From Globisporangium splendens (taxonomy: Eukaryota > Oomycota > Peronosporomycetes > Pythiales > Pythiaceae): DNA of 64,000 nt. Under the pieces are notes generated by a model that saw only the letters and a list, made by a program, of their open reading frames with translations, made no database searches and was not told the DNA's origin. Positions 55,206-64,000 of this stretch are shown in pieces. The position numbers were made by a program, and so were the translations under genes. The stretch's first letter is position 1. Each line of letters starts with the position of its first letter. The stretch covers positions 62,001 to 126,000 of the forward strand of contig VFIW01000026.1 of assembly GCA_006386115.1 (NCBI GenBank). The letters run 5' to 3'.

Positions 55206-56345
55206 ATGCATTATCTAAGGCTCTTTAAAGCAAAAGTGCAGCTCGACATGGATCGGCAGAGGACCATTTCTGCTTTGACCATGCACGCGGCAGGCAGGAG
55301 AAGGAAGAGATCTGCGCTCATTATGCTCGCGGCAGCAGCGTTGCTCTGCGGCGCGTGGTCCCCACTGGCTGCTGCTGTGCCCGAAATTTCGTTCGCGTCC
55401 AGCGACGACAGCTACGCGCCAGGGACGGTGCGACCCGCCGGTCTGTCGAGTGCAACGGCTTCGTCGCCGCCATCCGAAGTCGCGAGAGAAGCAGCTACGA
55501 CCAGCAGCACAAGCAGCGATAGCAAGTCAGTAAGCAGCCATTCGTCTTCATCTGCTGGCTCCAGCTCGAGTGCGCTCAAATGCGGCACGGGCGAGCCGAC
55601 GACCGGGTACATCAGCGACGCGTACGTGGACTGGATCTGGGAGAACCGCATGCGCGAGGAGTTCCGCAACTTCTCCACCTCGATCTTCGACCAACTGCTG
55701 GCCAACAACGGGACGCTGAGCTACTGCATCCGCTGGGATTCGCCGCACAATTTGTCAAAGGCGACGGCGAGCAAGTTCAAAGCGATGCTCGAGCGCCAGT
55801 ACGCGCAGTGGAACAAGTGGCTCGTTGGCTACGGCTGCTGGCCCGTTGAGACCATCGCGATCGACGTCGTGGGCGTCGCTGTGAATAACACTGCGCAGCT
55901 AGACTGGACCGACGACTCGCTTGGCTCGATCTACGTTGGTGAGCTCGATAGCGACGGCGTCATCACATGTCCCGACACTTGCTACAAGCATCGTGACGGC
56001 TTCAAGTCTGCGGACATGAGTGGCTGTAAAGGCACGCCCTTTGACATCGTGCTTTGGCCGACACTGGGCCAGGGCGGTGGCGTCGGCGGTGACTGGGGTC
56101 AGCGCGTCGACGAGAAGGCGATGCTCGCGACGCTCGATGCCAACACGTCGGTGATCGTGGCACATGAGATCGGCCACGGTTTTGGACTGCCCGACTTTTA
56201 TCAGCCGTCCGAGAAACCAGGCACCGACATGCCCAACTTGATCATGGAGGCCGGCAAAACCAAGAGCGTGACCGAGGGCGACGGCGTTCTGGTTCGTCGT
56301 GGCTGGGACTACGTGCGCAAGCACAGGTTCCCGGAATTTGTGTAG
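55206..56345 (+). CDS. Secreted zinc metalloprotease with HExxHxxGxxD site
   Basis: Up to 379 aa, intronless. The first ATG is 55206, but the signal peptide reads best from the ATG at 55281 (MHAAGRRRKRSALIMLAAAALL). A Ser/Thr-rich linker leads to the catalytic domain (LKCGTGEPTTGYISDAYVDW onward). The zinc site is VIVAHEIGHGFGLPDFYQ near residue 320: two His and the Glu of HExxH plus a downstream Asp as probable third ligand, as in snapalysin-like and some fungal metalloproteases. Several Cys suggest disulfides and extracellular location. MPNLIMEAG after the site resembles the Met-turn of metzincins. Substrate unknown; plausible nutrient-acquiring or host-interaction enzyme. Confidence 0.83.
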   Translation: MHYLRLFKAKVQLDMDRQRTISALTMHAAGRRRKRSALIMLAAAALLCGAWSPLAAAVPEISFASSDDSYAPGTVRPAGLSSATASSPPSEVAREAATTSSTSSDSKSVSSHSSSSAGSSSSALKCGTGEPTTGYISDAYVDWIWENRMREEFRNFSTSIFDQLLANNGTLSYCIRWDSPHNLSKATASKFKAMLERQYAQWNKWLVGYGCWPVETIAIDVVGVAVNNTAQLDWTDDSLGSIYVGELDSDGVITCPDTCYKHRDGFKSADMSGCKGTPFDIVLWPTLGQGGGVGGDWGQRVDEKAMLATLDANTSVIVAHEIGHGFGLPDFYQPSEKPGTDMPNLIMEAGKTKSVTEGDGVLVRRGWDYVRKHRFPEFV

Positions 56346-57827
56346 AGAAGATGGTGAACGCGAAGCTACTTTCGCCACATTGAGTCACAGCTCAACGGAA
56401 AAAGCGCAACCCGAGCACCGGAAGCATTCGCCTAAGAGAAGAATATGAAGGATTTGGCCACCAATGGAGATACCACAAGGCAAGCAGAAACCACCAGCGC
56501 CACAAGATGCGCACCGCCCAGAGATCACAGATGTATACAATAGGAAAACAATAGCATCAATGCGTCCAGAGCGGACTTCCGAACGAGATGCATGTGGACT
56601 CGCGCCTTTAAGCGGTGCATCACTGAGGACTCCACTTTAAACTGCGCAAGTGGTTCAACACGCACAATATCGTCCTGTTTGTCGATCAGATCCCTTGGAT
56701 CACGCATGAGTCACGACGCGACGAGACGAGTTCGAGCAACGATCCTGCTGAAGAAGACCAAGGTCTCTTTCTTGAACACACGTGAGAGGGCACACTTTTC
56801 CACTGACAGTCAAATATCGTATGTAGCAGTGTATTAATTAATAGAGAGAGTTACAATTGTACTGTTCCTGCACATTGATGGAAAGTAATAGACACTATGT
56901 TTCACCAATTATGAATTAAGACAGTAAAAATGATGCATTGCAACCTGGCGACAGCGGTGTCATCACTCCCATCAGCGTGAGTGGCCAAGATCAATCAGAC
57001 AGAAAATACGCAACCATTTTTGTCCATTTACAACGGCAGTTGGCTCAGAAACTCATCTCTGTGGAGACTCTCTGTCAGAGCGAAGAATCCGCCAGTCGAG
57101 CGCGCTCCAACCACCACATGTGCTTACATCCAATGGATGGTCTTCTCGACAGGGCACGAGGCTTGTCGTCGGCTACCAACACGCAGGAGATTGGACGAGG
57201 CTCATGGACAATTAATGGGTACGCTCGAGTGGAGACAGGGAAAGTGATGACTGGGAAGCGATACAATGACGCGACTCGCGGTCGGTGGCGCATGCGGCAC
57301 ATCCTTCGTCACAATCACTTCCCAGTTCCCTCCGATGTATACGGCCGGTATGGTGCATTGGACTAATTCGTCCAGGACATCAACCAGGGCGAATAAGACA
57401 AGGCGAGCTTCTCCAGTGTGCTGCGATACAGGGACTATCAATTCGCGCCTCGTTAGTACTGATGCGCGAACGAAAATGCCCACTCGCCCTCAACAGAAAG
57501 CACTCCTGCCTCATGTTTGCAAGCGATGCTGGTTGCGAGCTGATGTGTCGCATACGCTGTTCCTTCCCTTTGCTTCCAGTCGGTGGCAACAGCGATTACG
57601 CAATGACAGTGTGGAAGAGAAGAGCGAGGGGCTCCAAACGTCCCATTTCCGCATTTACCGCCAAGCCCCTCAAGCCAAGCGATACCAGCAGCAGTAGGTC
57701 CGTGTATTAGAAGAAGGCGCTCTGTGTGTGTGTGTATGCGGCCCGCGTGTGCACTGACGTCTCTACATCTGCGTGTAGCTTTGCTTCCTGTTCATTTCAA
57801 GTCCCCCCTCCCCCTTTAGCAGCAACC
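56346..57827. other. Long intergenic stretch, possible decayed mobile DNA
   Basis: 1.48 kb without a supported gene. 56820-56940 is AT-rich. At 56940-57480 frames are open for 90-140 codons on both strands, including an antisense frame with a protein-like segment (ALVDVLDELVQCTIPAVYIG), but no recognised domain. A TG-repeat (GTGTGTGTGTGT) lies at 57723-57734. Confidence 0.45.
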
Positions 57828-58113
57828 ATGTTCAGCTTTGTGGCGCGCCAATACCGATGGTACAAGCTCGAGTTCGGGCTCACGATGCTGAGCTGGTGGG
57901 AAGTCGGCATCTTCAGTACGTATTCGCTTTCTTTCCCCTGATACATTGAGGCTACTCTGCAGTGTGTTGTGGATATGCGGTTGGTCTAATGCGATGTGCT
58001 GTGTGGGAATAAAACCAGATGGCTTTGCGTTGGTGGTGACGTCGGTGACGGGCTACTACTTGTACAACTTTGCACACTCGGTCGTGGGTTTGCTCCAGGC
58101 GCAGCAAGCGTAA
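57828..58113 (+). CDS. Serine palmitoyltransferase small subunit-like protein
   Basis: Two exons (57828-57915, 58019-58113) join in phase to only 60 aa, so this gene is easily missed. The sequence YRWYKLEFGLTMLSWWEVGIFN followed by a hydrophobic helix (ALVVTSVTGYYLYNFA) follows the ssSPT pattern: aromatic-rich amphipathic start, a W-E pair, F-N, then one transmembrane helix with Y-T/S-G-Y. Family role: ER membrane activator of the SPTLC1/2 heterodimer, which condenses serine and palmitoyl-CoA, the first step of sphingolipid synthesis. Identity rests on a short pattern, so moderate confidence; size and topology fit well. Confidence 0.7.
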
Positions 58114-58406
58114 AGCGGCGAGGGCGTCGTCCAGAGCGGGTGGTGACCGTGTCAGCAGCGCCACATGTGCGACGGCTCTGAAGAAGAACAAACGCAAAAA
58201 AACACAACCAAAAAGAGCGATTATTTTATATTGATGCGCAAGAGTGTGGACAAGTACAAGCGAACGGGAAGAACCAAGACGCGACGGTATTGCATAGTGC
58301 CCATGCGTTTGATTGTTCTTGTTAAATAGACATCACCCTTTATACACAAGACCGGTGTTCTCATTTCGTGCGCACCACTGAGATGTCAAGCAAGTATCAA
58401 CGCATT

Positions 58407-58706
58407 TTACCGTGATAGTTTGGGCGGAGGCGCCTGGTACTTTAAGGAGCTCGTCCGGAACGCGCGGTGGTGTGCGTGCTGCGGCCAGTTGAGCTGCTGC
58501 GCGTGTGCGAGGTGGTCGCGGAAGAGCCCGATGTTGGTGCGGATGCAGGGCTTGAGCTTGCGCTGCAGCAGCGGCGCGGCGCCGACGGCCGGACTCTGAG
58601 CGTCAAGCGCGTGTGTAGCCATGGCAGCAGGAACTGGCACTGTCATCTCCCATGGGATCTGGACGGGGCTCGCGATGAACTTGCGCGTGAACCGCGTCAT
58701 GTGCAT
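58407..58706 (-). CDS. Small basic protein, function unknown
   Basis: An open frame of 99 codons from ATG 58706 (MHMTRFTRKFIASPVQIPWEM) to 58407, with almost every third position G or C, the signature of real coding DNA here. The stretch just upstream (to about 58775) has the same bias but in a different frame (KKKGIASTDVLHELL), so the true 5' end probably involves an unplaced intron or one-base error. The N-terminus is basic and could be a mitochondrial targeting sequence. The ATG overlaps the predicted stop of the RAB23-like gene, another sign that this boundary is not solved. Confidence 0.5.
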   Translation of the reverse strand: MHMTRFTRKFIASPVQIPWEMTVPVPAAMATHALDAQSPAVGAAPLLQRKLKPCIRTNIGLFRDHLAHAQQLNWPQHAHHRAFRTSSLKYQAPPPKLSR

Positions 58707-59865
58707 GCGACGGCGACAGCAGCTCGTGGAGCACGTCGGTGGACGCGATCCCCTTCTTCTTGAGCACAGTGTTGATCATTTGCGGTCGACGCAGGCACGG
58801 ATGGTGGGAAGAGCTTGCTATTTGGCGCTCGCGATTCGTAGTGATGCTGTGGACTCGGTGACCGCGTGCAGTCGTGATCGTACTCTTCTCTGTTGTCTGG
58901 TTCTCTGGTCGCTTTCTCTCGGGTTGCCCCGTTTGATTTCCGCAAATCCTGACCCGAAGACGAATGGAACAAGTCGCTGGAGCTGCTGTGGCGATGGTGG
59001 TGGTGCAGACTGCTCCCGTTCTTCTTCAGCCCCGTGCGCTCACTCAGCGTCGTGATATCCGCGACAGCATGGCGCGATTCATCGCCGCCGCCGTCTCCAC
59101 TGCCGCCTTGCTTTAAAAACCGGCGACAGAGATGCTCAAACACTGTCGAGCTGCACACAATGCCTCAAGTCAATCCTGAGTACCACAACTTTAATACCAG
59201 TTTTGCACGCACCTTCTTTTACGTTGACGTTGTCCTGGACGCACGAACGGAACAGGCGGATGTTCGTGAAGTCGGCCATGTCTTCGACCTCGCTGCGCGA
59301 CATGGCGTCGTCGTCGATCAGGTCGATCTTGCTGTGCACGAGCACCTGGCAGATCTGGCCGCACTCGTCCTCGACCTTGCGCTTCCACTTGGGCAGATCG
59401 TCAAACGAGTCGCGGTCGACCGTCGAGAAGACGTAGATCACGGCGCCAGCGCCTAGGTCGGCCACAAAATGCATGGAGTCAGTCCAGTATAAGCCAGCGC
59501 GACTGCATCGTCAAACAGCAACAAACCTTTGTAGTAGCGGCTCGTGAGCGCGTCAAACTCTTCCTGGCCGGCAGCGTCCCAGACCATGAGATTCACGGTC
59601 TCGCCCAAGTCGCGGAGCTCGACGCTCTTCTCCATAAAGTCCACGCCGATGGTCTTCTTGTAGTTGCCCGTGTACCTGCCCTTGGCGTACCGCGTCGTCA
59701 TGCTCGTTTTGCCGACGTTGCCATTGCCCACGACGAACACTTTAAGCGTCTCTGCAAGACGCATTCGCCATGAAGCAGTGATCAGAACGTTGGTACGGTT
59801 TGGATTCAAGCCTCTAAATAATTCCAAGACGTACTTTCCAAGTCGTCGCAATCAAAATCATCCAT
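58697..59865 (-). CDS. RAB23: RAB23-like small GTPase
   Basis: Exons 59865-59835, 59751-59527, 59452-59213 and 59142-58697 join in phase. G1 GNGNVGKT, switch I YKKTIGVDFMEK (G2 Thr present), G3 WDAAGQEEFDA (usual Thr is Ala) and G5-like SCVQDNVNVKE match RAB23 more than other Rabs. The G4 motif reads HSKIDL instead of NKxD, so the guanine-specifying Asn is Ser. The C-terminal extension is Ser/His/Arg-rich and in this model lacks a prenylation Cys motif; the end of the gene is uncertain. RAB23 in animals acts in ciliary membrane traffic. It is divergent from the intramembrane protease gene. Confidence 0.8.
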
Positions 59866-60460
59866 CGCTAACGTCGTCGTCCTATACGTTAATCTTCTTC
59901 GACTCGGACGGCTTGGCGCGGCGCGTGCGGAAGCTCTGCTCTCTACCCACAAGACCGAGAGAACGCGCCGCGCTCGAAAACTGACTTGGGCGCAATTCGC
60001 GAGGCTTGGACGCGTATTTATATCTGGAAAGCGCATGCGATGGTGCTGCGATGTGTCTCGGGTTATTGTTAGAAACCCCAATTCTAGAAATTGCTCTTTT
60101 TCACGATAAGCTTTCTGCACATGCTTCCAATGCTGAGAATCTAGTGCTTACCTGGCAAAATGGAGCAGAGAGCGAGCCTTCCGTCCAAACAGCACACTGA
60201 AGCTTTGCGCATCAGTTTTGCAGAGCGTGTCATGGCGGCGTCCAGTCCGATTGTCCAATTTTGTGTCCAAACATTGTTATCTTCAACTTGGATCCATCAA
60301 TTTGAGCCAATCACAGCCTGCCACACACAATAACACAGTCAATATGCTGTACTGCAGCTGAACTCACATTCGCGCAACCTTCATGGGTAGTTATTTGTGC
60401 CCCCTCCCGCAGAAATCCAAAAACACTCACAAGACGACGGGTCACAACGGACGCGAGACG
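59866..60460. promoter_or_regulatory. Divergent intergenic region
   Basis: 595 bp between the RAB23-like and SPP-like starts. An in-frame ATG at 60383 would lengthen the protease by 26 residues. Otherwise no ORF or repeat of note. Confidence 0.4.
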
Positions 60461-62620
60461 ATGGCACCTGCGCGCTCGAGGCTTCTGCGCGCGCCAGTGG
60501 CTGCCGCTGCTGCTCTGTGGCTGCTGCTCTGCCTGCTCTGCGCTCAAGAGGTCGGCGCTGTGATCCCGACGGGCCGCATCGCGTTCCAGGTGCCTGCGCT
60601 GAAGCCGCAGTTCGCCGGGCTGTTCTGCGCGCCGAGTCGCAGCTCCGGATGGGGCGTGGCGCTCCCGGAGACGCAGAACTCGCGCTGGAAGCACATCCAC
60701 TTGCTCAGTGAACGCGAACCAGCGAACGCCGACGGATGCGCAGACTACAGCCTCGCTTCTACGCAGTCGTTGCCCATGCAGCGCATGCTGGCGGCGTCCG
60801 ATCCGCACTCTGGTCACGAGGCGGCAGTGACCCGCAAGATTAACCTGACGACGCTCGTGGTCGCGGACCGCGGCAACTGCTCGTTTGTACAGAAAGCGCT
60901 GCTCGCGCAAGCTGCCGGCGCGAAAGGGTTGGTGATCCGCGGCACGCGGAAGGCGGTCTACGAGGCGATTCTCGCCAGCAACAACGGCTCGAGCACCAAC
61001 ACCACCGCCAGCAGCAGCACAGACGCGACGTTGAGTGAGACGGAGAAGCCGCCATTTGACTATGACTGCAGCCGAGGCGAGAGTTTTGTGGCGACGCTGG
61101 CAGACCCCGTGTGGTCGACTGATGACGCCAAGTGCAGCCAGAGCTCGGGCCAATGCGCGTCCAAGATGTGCATCCCGACGGGCAAAGTCGATGTCAAGAA
61201 GGGCGGCCACCAACTGTGCTGTTTGTGGGACACGTACATCCTCATGGGCGCGAATCACACACAGGCGAAGAACATCTCGATCCCCGTCGTGTACGTGACG
61301 ATCGCCGACGGCAAACAGATCGAGCGGTCGCTGCGGAGTTATCCGGACCTGCTCATCCGCACGTTCCAGCGCGAGGTGCCACTCGTGGACGTCTCGTCCG
61401 TGCTGCTCTGGGTCATCGGCGTGCTGACGGCGCTGAGCGCGTCGTACTACTCGGCGAGCACGGACCGCCGCCAGTGGCTGCAGCGCATGAATCCGAGCCT
61501 CACAGAGCGCAAGCCGCAACAGTTGCAGCCGCAGCAGCAGGAGCCCGAGGGCGACATTTGGGAGCTCGACACCAAGCACGCCATCGGCTTTATCATCTCG
61601 GCTGGTGTCTTCCTAACAGTGTTTTACTACGTGAAGCTCGGCGGCATCATCCCGATTCTGTTCTGCATCTCCGCGACCGGCACGATGTCGCAGTTGGTGG
61701 TGGCGCCGTTGCTCGACCACGTGTTCCCGTCGGTGGCATCGCGTCAGCTCACGCTGCCTGTGCTCGGCGACACCGTCGCGCTCTCCGAGGTCCTCGGTTT
61801 GATTAGCAGTGCGAGTCTCGCGGTCGTGTGGTACCTGAACCGACGAACGTGCTGGTACCTGCAAGACGTCTTTGGGATCTCGCTCTGCTTTATCTTTTTG
61901 AGCACGGTGCAGTTGCCGAACCTCAAGGTCGCGACGCTGCTGCTGTCGCTGGCGTTTGTCTACGACATCTTTTTTGTCTTCGTCTCGCCAGCGGTCTTTG
62001 GGAGCAGCGTCATGGAAGACGTCGCGACGGGCGGACCTGCAGCATACACGCGATCCGACTACCCTGGGTTAGACTACTGCGAGCGGTACCCAGAGTACCC
62101 GGCATGCATCGATCCCGAGCCAATGCCCATGTTACTCGTGCTGCCGCGGATCATGGACTGGGTGGGCGGCGTGAGCATGCTTGGTCTTGGAGACATCATC
62201 ATTCCAGGCATGCTGCTCTCGTTTGCGCTACGATTCGACTATTCCCCAAAGTCGCTCGGGGAGAACTACTACCGCTCTGTGTGTATCGGATACGCCGTGG
62301 GTCTCGGGATGGCAAACGTCGCGGTGACGGTCATGCAAATGGGACAGCCAGCGCTCATGTACCTCGTGCCGACGACACTAGGCTCGCTGCTGACGCTCGC
62401 GTGGATGAATGGGGACCTCAGGGCTATGTGGACGACGGGAGTCGGGCTCCACGACAACGACGACGAGCGATCCGACGGCGAAGTGGACGATGAAGAAGCG
62501 GGCTACAGTTCTGTGCGTCATCACGCAGGCGCAGTGCCAGGACTTCTCGGCAGCAAGGCGGCAGTGAACGATAGCAGTGTGCGCGACAATGCGCCATTAC
62601 TGGGGCCGTCGTCACCGTAG
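60461..62620 (+). CDS. Signal-peptide-peptidase-like intramembrane aspartyl protease (SPPL2 type)
   Basis: 719 aa from ATG 60461, chosen because it opens a clean signal peptide (LLRAPVAAAAALWLLLCLL). Then a luminal protease-associated (PA) domain with TLVVADRGNCSFVQKALLAQ and several Cys, and a nine-helix SPP core. All three active-site motifs are intact: YD in LAFVYDIFFVF (about residue 500), GxGD in MLGLGDIIIPG (about 576), and PAL in GQPALMYLVP (about 629). The C-terminus is acidic and cytosolic. Role: cleavage of type II membrane proteins within the bilayer in endosomes, lysosome-like or secretory membranes. Intronless despite its length. Confidence 0.93.
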   Translation: MAPARSRLLRAPVAAAAALWLLLCLLCAQEVGAVIPTGRIAFQVPALKPQFAGLFCAPSRSSGWGVALPETQNSRWKHIHLLSEREPANADGCADYSLASTQSLPMQRMLAASDPHSGHEAAVTRKINLTTLVVADRGNCSFVQKALLAQAAGAKGLVIRGTRKAVYEAILASNNGSSTNTTASSSTDATLSETEKPPFDYDCSRGESFVATLADPVWSTDDAKCSQSSGQCASKMCIPTGKVDVKKGGHQLCCLWDTYILMGANHTQAKNISIPVVYVTIADGKQIERSLRSYPDLLIRTFQREVPLVDVSSVLLWVIGVLTALSASYYSASTDRRQWLQRMNPSLTERKPQQLQPQQQEPEGDIWELDTKHAIGFIISAGVFLTVFYYVKLGGIIPILFCISATGTMSQLVVAPLLDHVFPSVASRQLTLPVLGDTVALSEVLGLISSASLAVVWYLNRRTCWYLQDVFGISLCFIFLSTVQLPNLKVATLLLSLAFVYDIFFVFVSPAVFGSSVMEDVATGGPAAYTRSDYPGLDYCERYPEYPACIDPEPMPMLLVLPRIMDWVGGVSMLGLGDIIIPGMLLSFALRFDYSPKSLGENYYRSVCIGYAVGLGMANVAVTVMQMGQPALMYLVPTTLGSLLTLAWMNGDLRAMWTTGVGLHDNDDERSDGEVDDEEAGYSSVRHHAGAVPGLLGSKAAVNDSSVRDNAPLLGPSSP

Positions 62621-62855
62621 TAGATCTGCGCCGGAGGTCATGCCTAGAGCGTTGGCATAGACACAATGGATGAATGCATAGTAAATAAGTCGAGAATCTG
62701 CAAAGTGAGACTTGGCACGAAAGTGTACCCATTGCTTGGATTAGTCTTCGTTATTTGGAATGGGATCAAGTGTTTTTAGGTTGTGATGCTTGAAGAGACG
62801 CAGGACTGAAGGACGTTCCATACAACGAAAGAAAACAGAGGAGAGAGGTTTCCTC

Positions 62856-63680
62856 ATGCCTGCACTTCACGTGATTGGCGAGATCCTCGGAACCTCGGGA
62901 CTCGCACATGAGCACACGCTGTCGCTGAGCCACGTCGCAGCGCAGTTTTTTCTGTCGGTGGCGGCTTGAGCTTGATGACAGCGACGGCAACCAGTCACAG
63001 GACGGATGGGGATCAAGTTCCTGGGAGCTCTTGCAGGGAGATTCCCACGGCCAGACCCAAATCCACAGACCCTCATCGAACCTGAGCATCCCGTTGAGAT
63101 GCAACGGCGACGCGAAGAGCTCACATGGACGATCGGAGCTGCTGGAGCTGGTGTGGGCGTACCCGATCGACCTGCACCTCGCGACGACGCCAGCGTGCGT
63201 TTCTGGATGGCCCCACTTGGCGTTTGAAGTGTGGAGCATCGACTGCTTCCACCAACAGCAACTCTGTACGTGGTTCGAACACAAGTCCGTTGCCTTTTCG
63301 AGTTCATGTGGTGGGTGTATTGTCATGCTAAACGTAAATATATGTCTGCAGGTGGTACAGCCAAAGTGTGCATCCCAAGTACCTCCGGCGAGCTGCTCGT
63401 GGACGTGCCGCTCGTGCGCGTTCTCCCAGACTCGTGGCTCGACCGCGTCGCCGATTCCGTGTCGCTTTCATGCAGTCCGAGCGATGCGATCTCAGCAGCG
63501 AAGCGACCGTCAAGCGACTTGATACCAGAGGTCGACGTCCATAAAGAAGCAGAAAGAACCGGCAGAAAGCGGGGTGCTGGATACTCAGGGGACATTGTTC
63601 CTCCGGATCGCAGTACTACCGTTTGGATTCGCGTCCATTTGACCAGCAGTGATGGGATTAAACAAAGCTATCGGTTGTAA
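62856..63680 (+). CDS. B9D2: B9 domain protein B9D2, one-base frame interruption
   Basis: N-terminus MPALHVIGEILGTSGLAHEH matches the B9D2 start (HVIGQIIGASGF type). After a run of six T at 62946-62951 the original frame stops at 62966, but homology continues one frame over (FFCRWRLELDD, WELLQGDSHGQTQIHRP, VWAYPIDLHLATTPACVSGW, FEVWSIDCFHQQQ). Five T would restore it. Exon 2 is 63352-63680 (GTAKVCIPSTSGELLVDVPL; YSGDIVPPDRSTTVWIRVHL), joined across an 86-bp intron. Family role: B9D1-B9D2-MKS1 module of the ciliary transition zone, a diffusion barrier at the base of cilia and flagella. Length about 245 codons, somewhat longer than animal B9D2. Real pseudogene or sequence error cannot be decided here. 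Confidence 0.78.
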
Positions 63681-64000
63681 TTATTTGCTCAAACGCCGCT
63701 TCCTGTCTGGTCTATCTTGTCGGGTTTCTTTATGCAGAGGAAGTCCAAAGCCGCGAGTGATTTCGTAGACCATGATGGCGTGTTGCCATCAGCAATGTGT
63801 CGTCGCCTTCTTGTGGCGTCAATCTCGCATCATTGCCATAGCGAAAGGGAATCGCATGACTACTTAGTAACCGTGCTCGGATAAGCAAGCACTGCATCGA
63901 CCCCCTGTGCGCAGAAGCAAGAACCATTCGAGGTCGATCATCGCAAACTGCAGCAGCCACATCCTCCCATTACGCGCTTCCGTTCGTAGCGTTCATTCGC
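63681..64000. other. Right end of window, no gene seen
   Basis: 320 bp downstream of B9D2. Short frames only; nothing supported. It may hold the terminator of B9D2 and the 3' end or promoter of a gene outside the window. Confidence 0.4.

Noticed and set aside
56938..57700. Open frames possibly from a retroelement
   Set aside because: No reverse transcriptase, integrase or RNase H motif can be read in any frame.

Overview
This window is nuclear DNA of a eukaryote. It is best read as an oomycete (stramenopile, Pythium/Phytophthora-like). Genes are compact with small introns, mostly about 50-210 bp, with GTRNGT-type donors and short acceptors. Coding third positions are strongly GC-rich. The window holds a bZIP factor with a non-canonical basic region, a set of temptin-domain secreted proteins, and ciliary genes (IFT139, B9D2, a RAB23-like GTPase). 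The species cannot be named from sequence alone. Exon models are hand-built from splice signals and reading-frame phase; similarity to named families is from recalled family knowledge, with no search run.

Layout. 1-5 kb: start of a mitochondrial m-AAA protease (AFG3-like, runs off the left edge), divergent from intronless ribosomal protein uS5 (RPS2), then two unrecognised membrane-anchored proteins. 5-11 kb: a long IQ-motif protein and, convergent with it, an intronless protein with two class III nucleotide-cyclase-like domains. 12.6-21 kb: a peroxisomal PMP34-type carrier, a hAT-family transposase gene, an alkaline ceramidase, and a broken cyclic-nucleotide-gated-channel-like gene. 21.8-32 kb: an acidic protein, then six temptin-domain loci, one a pseudogene and one spliced onto the C-terminal part of IFT139/TTC21B. 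32-46 kb: a WW plus C2HC zinc-finger protein, exportin-t (XPOT), a bZIP factor, and a 13-exon protein joining a nucleotide-transporter-like membrane domain to HEAT-like repeats and two cyclic-nucleotide-binding folds. 46.7-64 kb: a TPR protein, small membrane and coiled-coil proteins, an EF-hand/TPS-repeat protein with disruptions, a secreted metalloprotease, a serine-palmitoyltransferase small-subunit-like protein, a RAB23-like GTPase, a signal-peptide-peptidase-like intramembrane protease, and B9D2.

Themes. Sphingolipid metabolism appears twice (ssSPT-like and ceramidase). Cyclic-nucleotide modules appear three times (tandem cyclase folds, the CNBD channel, the transporter-HEAT-CNB fusion). 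Ciliary genes appear three times, and two of them (IFT139, B9D2) carry disruptions.

Caution. Several genes read perfectly except for one extra base in a short homopolymer, and four carry single in-frame stops. Whether these are real lesions or assembly errors decides how many true pseudogenes the window holds. No tRNA, rRNA or CRISPR array was recognised.
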